From Bacteroides luhongzhouii (GTDB lineage Bacteria > Bacteroidota > Bacteroidia > Bacteroidales > Bacteroidaceae), in contig NZ_CP059973.1 in assembly GCF_009193295.2 (NCBI RefSeq), forward strand, positions 1,674,001 to 1,738,000: DNA of 64,000 bases, read 5' to 3'. Position 1 is the first letter of the stretch; every line of letters starts with the position of its first letter. Shown here piece after piece: positions 56,944 to 64,000 of this stretch. The position numbers were made by a program, and so were the translations under genes. The notes beneath the pieces were generated by a model that had not been told where the DNA came from, searched no databases, and saw nothing but the letters and a program-made list of their open reading frames with translations.

Positions 56944-58863
56944 ATGAAAAAATATAATTATATAATCGTTAGTTTGCTGGCGTGTCTCTTGACGACATCT
57001 TGTAATGACTATTTTGACCAGGTGCCTGATGACCGTTTATCACTAAAGGAGATTTTCACAACTAGAGATGGAGCCTTGCGGTATCTTTCGAACGTATACA
57101 CATTCTTACCGGATGAATTTAACCAACGTCAGGTGCACGAAACAAGTCTGTACCGTACTCCCGGTCCCTGGACAGGCTCCAGCGACGAAGCAGAGTGGAC
57201 AAATGACAATAAAGGGAAATTGATAAATAACAACTCTATCGATGCGACTGAAGGAACGATGGTATTGTATCGCTGGAAGAGCTGGTTTTCAGGTATTCAT
57301 GAAGCGGCAGTATTTACAGAAAATGTAGATCAGGCACCGCTGACTGTTACAGAAAGAAATCAATGGAAAGCGGAAGCAAGAGCTTTGCGGGCGATCTACT
57401 ATTTTTATTTAGTGCGTACCTATGGTCCGGTTCCTTTGCTTGAAAAGGATTTCCCGATGGATACTCCGAGCGATGAGTTGCAGCTCCCGCGCAATACAGT
57501 AGATGAGTGTTTCGATTTTATCGTATCAGAACTGAGGGGTGCGCAAAACGATGGTTTGCTGGACGATGCTTCTACCGACAAAGTGTCCGGATATGGCCGT
57601 ATTGATAAGGCGATTGCACAGGCATTTATCATTGAAGCATTGACTTATCGTGCCAGCTGGTTGTTTAATGGAGAGTGCAATTTCTATTCAGACTTGGCTA
57701 ACACGGACGGAACAAAACTGTTTCCTAACAAACCGGACGAAGCTACCAAACGTGCCAATTGGCAGAAAGTGATTGATGAATGTAACACTTTCTTCTCTAA
57801 TTACGGAACTCGTTATCATCTGATGTATACCAATAAGGACGGTGTTTCTGTTTCCGGTCCGGACTCGGAAGGATTCAGCCCGACGGAATCTTATCGCCGT
57901 GCAGTAAGAACCCTGTTTTCTGAAATGGGTAACAATAAAGAAATGATTTTCTATCGTTTGGATAATGCTGCCGGAACCATGCAGTACGATCGTATGCCAA
58001 ATAGATCCGGTAATACGACCAATTATAGGGGTGGTAGTTTGTTGGGAGCAACCCAAGAAATGGTAGATGCCTATTTTATGTCAAACGGAGAATCCCCTAT
58101 TTCCGGTTATAGTGCTGACGGAGTCACTCCGATTATCAACGAAAAATCCGATTATGTAGAAGAAGGAGTTTCTACAACAGAATACAAAGGAATAGACGGT
58201 ACTTTATATGCACCGACAGGAACCAGAATGATGTATGTTAATCGTGAACCTCGTTTCTATGTAGACATTACCTTTAGTAATTCAAGATGGTTTGATGGAA
58301 CAGAAGGCGATTATATAGTAGATTTCACTTATAGCGGAAGTTGTGGTAAAGAACAAGGTAGCAATGACTACACGAGTACAGGTTATTTGGTGCGCAAAGG
58401 AATGGATTCCGGCGACCGTAACCAGAACTTGGTTTGTGTGCTCTTGCGTCTGACTAATATTTATTTTGACTATATCGAAGCACTTGCGCATGTCAGCCCG
58501 ACTCATGAAGACATTTGGACGTATATGAACATGATCCGTAAGCGTGCGGGTATTCCGGGATACGGTGAAACTGTCAATCTGCCTAAACCGACTACAACGG
58601 AAGAAGTCATGGAGCTGATCCGTAAGGAGAAACGCATTGAATTGAGTTTTGAAAACTGCCGTTATTTTGATGTACGTCGCTGGGGATTGGTAAATGAGTA
58701 TTTCAACAAGGCAATTCACGGCATGAATGTCAATTATGACGGAAATGAATTCTTTAAACGTACGGAGATTGTGAAGCGTATTTTTGACCGTCAGTACTTC
58801 TTCCCTATACCACAGGGCGAAATTGATATTGATAAAAACTTGGTTCAGAATACAGGATTCTAA
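56944..58863 (+). CDS. SusD-like surface glycan-binding lipoprotein
   Basis: A 639-residue lipoprotein (ACLLTTSC, then NDYFDQVPDDRLS). Helical SusD/RagB fold: the N-terminal SusD-like part (to about 230) and the SusD_RagB C-terminal part with NMIRKRAGIPGYG and ELIRKEKRIELSFENCRYFDVRRWG, the latter a family hallmark. It binds oligosaccharides at the cell surface as lid of the SusC channel. It begins 11 bases after the susC stop, so it is co-transcribed. Confidence 0.95.
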   Translation: MKKYNYIIVSLLACLLTTSCNDYFDQVPDDRLSLKEIFTTRDGALRYLSNVYTFLPDEFNQRQVHETSLYRTPGPWTGSSDEAEWTNDNKGKLINNNSIDATEGTMVLYRWKSWFSGIHEAAVFTENVDQAPLTVTERNQWKAEARALRAIYYFYLVRTYGPVPLLEKDFPMDTPSDELQLPRNTVDECFDFIVSELRGAQNDGLLDDASTDKVSGYGRIDKAIAQAFIIEALTYRASWLFNGECNFYSDLANTDGTKLFPNKPDEATKRANWQKVIDECNTFFSNYGTRYHLMYTNKDGVSVSGPDSEGFSPTESYRRAVRTLFSEMGNNKEMIFYRLDNAAGTMQYDRMPNRSGNTTNYRGGSLLGATQEMVDAYFMSNGESPISGYSADGVTPIINEKSDYVEEGVSTTEYKGIDGTLYAPTGTRMMYVNREPRFYVDITFSNSRWFDGTEGDYIVDFTYSGSCGKEQGSNDYTSTGYLVRKGMDSGDRNQNLVCVLLRLTNIYFDYIEALAHVSPTHEDIWTYMNMIRKRAGIPGYGETVNLPKPTTTEEVMELIRKEKRIELSFENCRYFDVRRWGLVNEYFNKAIHGMNVNYDGNEFFKRTEIVKRIFDRQYFFPIPQGEIDIDKNLVQNTGF

Positions 58864-58886
58864 ATACTGATTATAAAATAGAAATT

Positions 58887-60209
58887 ATGATGAAACAATA
58901 TATTTTCTCTGCAGTTTGTCTCATGTCCGGTGCCCTTTGTATGTCCTCTTGCAATGAGGATAAACAGGCAAAGCCATATACTCCGGATTACGAGATTGTC
59001 CCGGAGTATACCAATGCGGATACCTGGACTGCCTATGAAGCATTTAATGATAACTTACTGGACCCCGATAAGAACATTTATAAAACAAGTACCGCTTATA
59101 CTGCGGCTACAGACCGTAATAACGGAGCTGCTGCTATCTGGTGTCAACCGATCTATTGGGACATGGCTATGAACGCATATAAACGTGCAAAAGCGGATGG
59201 GGATGCGGAAAGAGAAAACAAATACAAGCAGTTGTGTGATGATTTGTTTGCCGGAAATAAAGCACATTATGTAAACTTTGATTTCGATAATAATAATGAG
59301 AATACCGGCTGGTTTATCTATGATGATATACAGTGGTGGACCATTACTTTGGCACGTGCTTACGAATTATTTAAAGTGGAAGAGTATCGCAGTTTGGCAG
59401 AAGCAAGTTTTGCACGTGTGTGGTACGGCTCTCCCCAGGTAGGTGATACGGGTTCCTATGCAGATCCTGAAAAGAATTTGGGTGGAGGTATGTTCTGGCA
59501 ATGGCAGCCTATCGGCAATCCGAATGAAAATGTAGCCGGCGATGGTAAGATGGCTTGTATCAATTTCCCGACTGTGGTAGCTGCATTGACCCTTTACAAC
59601 AATGTTCCTGCCGATCGTGTGGCTGATCCGAATCCGGAAAGCTGGAGTAATAAGTACGGTGATTTTACCCGTCCGCATTATGAAACGAAGGAAGCTTATC
59701 TGGCAAAAGGAAAAGAAATCTATGAATGGGCTGTGAAGAATCTGGTAGACAGTAATACCGGAGAAGTTGCCGACAGCAAACATGGTGAAGGCAATCCGGC
59801 ATGGTCGGACCATGTATACAATCAGGCTACTTTTATCGGAGCTTCGTTATTGCTTTATAAAGCTACCGGTGAGAAAACATATTTGGACAATGCAATTTTA
59901 GGAGCTGACTATACAATGAATACCATGTCCGGAACGTACGATTTACTGCCGTTTGAGAGTGGCGTGGAACAGGGTATTTATACCGCTATCTTTGCGGAAT
60001 ACATGGCCATGCTGGTGAACGATTGTGGTCAGACCCAGTATATACCGTTCTTGAAACGTAGCATTAATTATGGCTGGGCTAATCGCGACCGGACACGTAA
60101 TTTGTGTGGTGGCGAATATCATAAGGCACAGATAGAAGGCGCTACTATTGACAGCTATAGTGCATCCGGAATACCGGCATTGATGTTATTGTTTCCGGCA
60201 GATAAATAA
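58887..60209 (+). CDS. GH76 endo-alpha-1,6-mannanase, lipoprotein
   Basis: A 440-residue lipoprotein (GALCMSSC, Cys22, then NEDKQ) of family GH76, whose characterised members cut the alpha-1,6-mannose backbone of fungal mannan. The catalytic Asp pair is D146-D147 in GWFIYDDIQWW. The (alpha/alpha)6 barrel repeats are visible, for example TITLARAYELFKVEEYRSLAEASFARVW and VYNQATFIGASLLLYKATGE. A lipoprotein in the susCD operon, 23 bases after susD, most likely sits on the cell surface and makes the first cuts. It closely resembles the second GH76 at 63099. Confidence 0.92.
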   Translation: MMKQYIFSAVCLMSGALCMSSCNEDKQAKPYTPDYEIVPEYTNADTWTAYEAFNDNLLDPDKNIYKTSTAYTAATDRNNGAAAIWCQPIYWDMAMNAYKRAKADGDAERENKYKQLCDDLFAGNKAHYVNFDFDNNNENTGWFIYDDIQWWTITLARAYELFKVEEYRSLAEASFARVWYGSPQVGDTGSYADPEKNLGGGMFWQWQPIGNPNENVAGDGKMACINFPTVVAALTLYNNVPADRVADPNPESWSNKYGDFTRPHYETKEAYLAKGKEIYEWAVKNLVDSNTGEVADSKHGEGNPAWSDHVYNQATFIGASLLLYKATGEKTYLDNAILGADYTMNTMSGTYDLLPFESGVEQGIYTAIFAEYMAMLVNDCGQTQYIPFLKRSINYGWANRDRTRNLCGGEYHKAQIEGATIDSYSASGIPALMLLFPADK

Positions 60210-60234
60210 TTGTAACCCATAAAAAAGAAGAATA

Positions 60235-61377
60235 ATGAATACGAAATATTCAAATTGGAAAATGTGGTATTATGTGTTGTGCATGGTACTGACACTTCAA
60301 TTGGCGGCTTGTTCTGAAGAAATGCATGACGAGTATACCGCGGCTCCTGAAATAGAAGATACCTATATCGACCAACTGGATGTATTGATTGCTGAAATGA
60401 CCGATTTGCAGCAAAATTCAGACTACGGAGATAAGAAAGGACAGTATCCCACCGAAAGCCGGGCAATTCTGACAGATGCGATAGATGATGCCAATCGTGC
60501 GGTACTTTTAATCAAATATCAGCAACCCTCTCCGTCGGAAAGTGAGAAACAACGCTATGTGGCAGAAGCCAAGGCGGCTATAGAACAGTTTGAGAGCACG
60601 GTCCGTACGGAAGATGCTGAAACGACACCGGCTGAACTGTTTGTGGACGGACGTGGTGACGGTGGTTCTTATATCGATTTCGGACGTAGCGAAGAATATG
60701 TCAATTTCGGAACCGAAGGAAGTCAAGCCTTTACTGTTGAGTTTTGGGTGAAAGTAACCAAAGGTGGTGGAAAAGACCAGAATGTGTTCCTGTCAACTTA
60801 CATGGGCGGTGACGGATGGCGTAACGGCTGGATGATGTATTGGCGTAATGCAGACGGTGGTATTTATCGTGCAACTTGGGGCGAAACAGGAGGAAATATC
60901 TGTGAACCGTCACTAAAGGCACCGGAAGATGGAGAATGGCAACATTTCTTGTTTGTGTACAGTGATAAAGGCTTGCCGGGCAATCCGGAGCTTCGTGCGA
61001 AGTTGTATGTGAACGGAGAAGTGAAAACAACCGAGGGAAGCGTGGGTAGCAGATTCTATAATTCGAGCAACTATGCCAACTATAATGCGCCGATGACTGC
61101 TTTCGGACGTTATATGCGTACCAGTGATAATCTGTTTGAAGAAGGCTTTGCCGGTTATATGAAGAAAATCCGTATCTGGAAAAGCGCAAAGGATGACAAA
61201 TATATTCAGAATTCTTATAATGGAACGGCTGAAGTGACAGGTAAAGAGGCAGATTTGGCGGCAGCATGGGATTTCATGACCAAACCTTCCGGTTCGGGTA
61301 ATGAAGTAATAGATTTGACAGGTCGTCATACTGCTAAGATTATCGGTACTTACGAGTGGCAACGTATTGTTGAATAA
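60235..61377 (+). CDS. LamG-domain lipoprotein with N-terminal DUF4972-like repeat
   Basis: A 380-residue lipoprotein (LTLQLAAC, then SEEMHDEYTA). One helical repeat unit (about 42-125: IDQLDVLIAEMTDLQQNSDYG, GQYPTESRAILTDAIDDANR) resembles the DUF4972/FIVAR-type helices. It is followed by a LamG/concanavalin-like jelly roll (about 135-378: SYIDFGRSEEYVNFGTEGSQAFTVEFWVKV in pieces, LFEEGFAGYMKKIRIWKSA, AWDF). It takes the place of SusE/SusF in this PUL and is probably a surface glycan-binding protein. It follows the GH76 gene by 25 bases. Confidence 0.85.
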   Translation: MNTKYSNWKMWYYVLCMVLTLQLAACSEEMHDEYTAAPEIEDTYIDQLDVLIAEMTDLQQNSDYGDKKGQYPTESRAILTDAIDDANRAVLLIKYQQPSPSESEKQRYVAEAKAAIEQFESTVRTEDAETTPAELFVDGRGDGGSYIDFGRSEEYVNFGTEGSQAFTVEFWVKVTKGGGKDQNVFLSTYMGGDGWRNGWMMYWRNADGGIYRATWGETGGNICEPSLKAPEDGEWQHFLFVYSDKGLPGNPELRAKLYVNGEVKTTEGSVGSRFYNSSNYANYNAPMTAFGRYMRTSDNLFEEGFAGYMKKIRIWKSAKDDKYIQNSYNGTAEVTGKEADLAAAWDFMTKPSGSGNEVIDLTGRHTAKIIGTYEWQRIVE

Positions 61378-61390
61378 TAATGTAAAAACG

Positions 61391-62866
61391 ATGAAAAACA
61401 TGGAATGTTTAACTAATAAATGGAGAGAGGGAGCAATGCTCCTCTCTTTCCTCCTGATTTCTTGTCTGGCAGGGATATTTACCGCTTGTGACGATATTGA
61501 GGACGAGTATATAACAGATACACCATTAAGTATCTTGCAGGAAAGCCGTACGTCATTGAACTATTTATTGAAAAATTCGACCTACGGAACTGCTCCCGGG
61601 ACATATCCTGAAACCGGAAAGGATATATTAAATGCTGCTATTACCGAGTTGGATGCACTGATAGCACGGGTAGAAGCTGGTGAAGAACTGGATGAGACAG
61701 CTTTGGAAGCAGCTGTAGCAAAGGTAAATCAGGCGATTGATGAGTTTAAAAATTCAAAATATTACAATCTGTCTCCGGAAGCACAGCAATATATCAATAA
61801 TTTGCTGGCTAAGGCGGATGAAATACTTGCGATTGTTAACGATGAAACGAAATGGGGAAATCATCAGGGACAATATCCGGTAGAAAATAAGTCGGTTTTG
61901 GAGAGTGCAGCTAAAGACTTGGAAAGTCTGGCTGAAAGAATCAAATCCGGTTCCATCACAGATATGACGCAGGAGATTTATGATGAGGCTATTGCTACTG
62001 CCGATAAGAAAGTAGAAGAAGTAGAAGATTCTGCATGGCCGGATAACAGTCAGATTACCTGGAATCTGTTTGTAGACGGAAATGCCGGTTCTTATATAGA
62101 CTTTGGTTATAGCGAGGATTATGTGAAGTTTGGAGAGGATGATAATCAGGCATTCACGATTGAACTTTGGGTGAATATTAAAGAATATTGTAATAAACAG
62201 GGAGAAGACAACTGTACTTTCCTTTCTACCATGACCAACGATCCTTATTGGAGCGGATGGCGTGCACAGGATCGTACAAAGGGATTATTAAGAACAATGG
62301 TTGCTCACTGGCAAGATAATAATTACACAAATCCACAAGAATGGGAACCGGGATGGAAAAAGTCGGATAACTGGACCAAAGATCGTTGGACGCATTATGC
62401 ATTCTTGTTCAGGGATAAGGGACTGCCGGGATTTGATACTCCGACAGATGTGAAGTGTTATTCTATGATTGACGGTACGAGACAAGGTGAAATCATTCGT
62501 GTGGGTGAGCCCTGGAGAACGTATATCAATAAACAATCCATAGTCAATCAGATTCACATGACCGGATTCTGTATGATGGACAATAATGGAAATCGTAACG
62601 AATGGTTCTCCGGTTACATAAAGAAGATACGTATCTGGAAAACAAACCGGACAGAAAATCAGGTATATGCTTCTTATATGGGTAATGAAGAAGGTGTAAG
62701 TGCCGATAATCCGAATTTGGTAGAAGCCTGGGATTTTGAAGTGAAAGGTGATCAGCCTACTCAAAGTGCTACCAATACAATAACAGGTTTGAAAGGCCAT
62801 ACGGCAACATTGGTTGGCAATAACTGGCAATGGGTTGAATCCACAGACATTACAGATAATAAATAA
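61391..62866 (+). CDS. LamG-domain lipoprotein with two DUF4972-like repeats
   Basis: A 491-residue lipoprotein, paralogue of the gene before it. ATG 61391 (MKNMECLTNKW); an in-frame ATG at 61367 would overlap the upstream gene by 11 bases. After the lipobox-like FTAC there are two helical repeats where its neighbour has one (about 45-125, with YGTAPGTYPETGKDILNAAI; about 130-220, with WGNHQGQYPVENKSVLESAA). A LamG-like domain follows (from about 230: GSYIDFGYSEDYVKFGEDDN, FSGYIKKIRIWKTNR, AWDFEV). The repeat shares xGxYPxxxxxxLxxA. It is probably a surface glycan-binding protein that extends farther from the membrane. It ends the susCD operon. Confidence 0.85.
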   Translation: MKNMECLTNKWREGAMLLSFLLISCLAGIFTACDDIEDEYITDTPLSILQESRTSLNYLLKNSTYGTAPGTYPETGKDILNAAITELDALIARVEAGEELDETALEAAVAKVNQAIDEFKNSKYYNLSPEAQQYINNLLAKADEILAIVNDETKWGNHQGQYPVENKSVLESAAKDLESLAERIKSGSITDMTQEIYDEAIATADKKVEEVEDSAWPDNSQITWNLFVDGNAGSYIDFGYSEDYVKFGEDDNQAFTIELWVNIKEYCNKQGEDNCTFLSTMTNDPYWSGWRAQDRTKGLLRTMVAHWQDNNYTNPQEWEPGWKKSDNWTKDRWTHYAFLFRDKGLPGFDTPTDVKCYSMIDGTRQGEIIRVGEPWRTYINKQSIVNQIHMTGFCMMDNNGNRNEWFSGYIKKIRIWKTNRTENQVYASYMGNEEGVSADNPNLVEAWDFEVKGDQPTQSATNTITGLKGHTATLVGNNWQWVESTDITDNK

Positions 62867-62904
62867 TTGTTTACCGGGATGAGTTTTCAATAGGTAGATT
62901 AAAT

Positions 62905-62944
62905 ATTCCCCTTATCTCTGTCATAAGGACAGAGTGAGGGGAAA
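62905..62944 (+). terminator. hairpin ending the susCD operon
   Basis: TTCCCC...CTCTGTC pairs with GACAGAG...GGGGAA around ATAAG (62906-62943), with a small mismatch in mid-stem. The downstream T run is weak, but the position after the last operon gene and before a promoter fits a terminator. Confidence 0.6.
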
Positions 62945-62996
62945 TTATTCTCCAATAACCCTTTATTAATCCTTTATTTTTATTGTAGAAAAGTGT

Positions 62997-63064
62997 TTTG
63001 GTCTGTATTTGTTCTTTATTGAATAAATATTATCGTTTTTTTTCAGCTATTTCTGCAATCTTTG
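62997..63064 (+). promoter_or_regulatory. promoter of the second GH76 gene with PUL-type two-part element
   Basis: Site A TTTGGTCTGTATTTGT (62997-63012), site B ATTGAATAAATATTAT (63018-63033), 23 bases, AATCTTTG (63057-63064), 7 of 8 for the -7 box. Geometry equals that of the sulfatase promoter. Confidence 0.55.
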
Positions 63065-63098
63065 TAACAGGAAAAATACTATAAACTTATAAACTATC

Positions 63099-64000
63099 AT
63101 GAAAGGCAAAATTCTTTTGGCTCTGACACTACTATTGGGAGCATCAACTACTATATGGGCAGTCGGCAATTCAGGAAAAGCAAACCAGAAGAAGCATGCA
63201 TATACTAACGAAGATGTATGGGCAGCTTATGAAGGATTTAACAATACACTACTAGACTCCAATAAATATATTTACAAGACAAATTCTTCCTATCCAAGTG
63301 CTGTTGACCGTGGCAATGGAGCAGCGGCTATCTGGTGCCAGCCTATTTATTGGGATATGGCAATGAATGCTTATAAACTGGCAAAGGCACAGAAAGACAG
63401 AAAGAAGACAAGTTATTATAAAACACTCTGCGAGAAAATATTCGCAGGGAACAAAGCGCAATATTGTCAGTTTGATTTTGATGATAACAATGAAAATACC
63501 GGCTGGTTCATCTACGATGACATCATGTGGTGGACTATCAGCCTGGCACGCGGCTACGAACTTTTTGGAGTGGATGAATATCTGAAACTCTCGGAAGCCA
63601 GTTTCAAACGTGTATGGTATGGCTCGGAAAAAGTCGGTGATACCGGTTCGTATGACAAAGAAAACGGAGGTATGTTCTGGCAATGGCAGCCCATTCAAAA
63701 TCCGAAACCGAATAAATTCGGTGATGGAAAGATGGCATGTATCAACTTTCCGACAGTTGTTGCGGCATTAACCCTCTACAATAACGTGCCTGAAAATAGA
63801 AAAGAATCGACCGACAAACGGCCGGATTATCAGACGAAAGCTCAATATCTTGCCAAAGGTAAAGAAATCTATGAATGGGGAGTGGAAAATCTGTTGGATA
63901 AAGCAACTGGAAAGATTGCTGATAGCCGTCATGGAAATGGCAATCCCGCCTGGAAAGCACATGTCTATAATCAGGCAACCTTTATCGGAGCCTCCATACT
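63099..64000 (+). CDS. GH76 endo-alpha-1,6-mannanase, cut by window end
   Basis: ATG at 63099; the frame is open to base 64000, giving 300 residues of a GH76 enzyme. The signal peptide (LALTLLLGASTTIWA) has no lipobox Cys, so this copy is probably periplasmic, unlike the lipoprotein copy at 58887. The catalytic Asp pair is D140-D141 in GWFIYDDIMWW. AAAIWCQPIYWDMAMNAYK, GGMFWQWQPI and KMACINFPTVVAALTLYNNVP are shared almost word for word with the other copy. It has its own promoter with the two-part element. Division of work, with long fragments made outside and short ones inside, is the expected reading. Confidence 0.9.
   Translation, partial: MKGKILLALTLLLGASTTIWAVGNSGKANQKKHAYTNEDVWAAYEGFNNTLLDSNKYIYKTNSSYPSAVDRGNGAAAIWCQPIYWDMAMNAYKLAKAQKDRKKTSYYKTLCEKIFAGNKAQYCQFDFDDNNENTGWFIYDDIMWWTISLARGYELFGVDEYLKLSEASFKRVWYGSEKVGDTGSYDKENGGMFWQWQPIQNPKPNKFGDGKMACINFPTVVAALTLYNNVPENRKESTDKRPDYQTKAQYLAKGKEIYEWGVENLLDKATGKIADSRHGNGNPAWKAHVYNQATFIGASI

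Overview
The window is chromosomal DNA from a member of the Bacteroidota, most likely the genus Bacteroides (thetaiotaomicron/ovatus-like). Evidence: SusC/SusD pairs with glycoside hydrolases and an ECF sigma/FecR pair, a reporter-propeller fragment of a hybrid two-component sensor, glycine-lipid acyltransferases, C10 (streptopain-type) lipoprotein proteases, promoters of the TTG-N19-21-TAnnTTTG type, and almost no Shine-Dalgarno sequences. Species is not determined.

Layout. 1-8 kb: housekeeping genes (3' end of gpmI, a DUF3109-like protein, a small membrane protein, gyrB, rpsT, tRNA-Glu, recO), then an unknown lipoprotein and a PagL-like outer-membrane protein. 8-16 kb: a minus-strand accessory island, made of a membrane-spanning TPR/HTH regulator and, downstream, a six-gene operon: small DUF3244-like secreted protein, two intact C10 protease lipoproteins, two related lipoproteins of unknown function, and a third C10 paralogue that has lost its catalytic residues. 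16.7-33.2 kb: the division/cell-wall (dcw) cluster, read on the minus strand as mraZ-rsmH-ftsL-ftsI-murE-mraY-murD-ftsW-murG-murC-ftsQ-ftsA-ftsZ and then yqeY, with an apparent MraZ operator in front. 33.4-42 kb: a 23-bp tandem palindrome array, an ECF sigma factor, glsA-glsB, dgt, dut, and a TPR lipoprotein / DUF4292 lipoprotein / EnvC-like operon.

42-64 kb: a polysaccharide utilisation locus that continues past the right edge. It opens with remnants of a hybrid two-component sensor and a sulfatase, then has an MG2-domain protein, a GH2 enzyme, a serine-type sulfatase, two GH43-type enzymes, an ECF sigma/anti-sigma pair, an STN-containing SusC, SusD, a surface GH76, two LamG lipoproteins, and a second GH76 cut by the window edge. 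The two GH76 enzymes point to an alpha-1,6-mannan backbone. The GH2, GH43 and sulfatase genes suggest a decorated glycan.

The most interesting signals are: (1) the protease/pseudoprotease operon with its one-protein transmembrane regulator; (2) a two-part 21-bp-spaced element found at a fixed distance upstream of the -7 box of five separately transcribed PUL genes, pointing to one activator that is not intact in the window; (3) the 23-bp-period array of ACCCGGGT palindromes next to the dcw cluster; (4) repetitive low-complexity spacers in front of several dcw genes.
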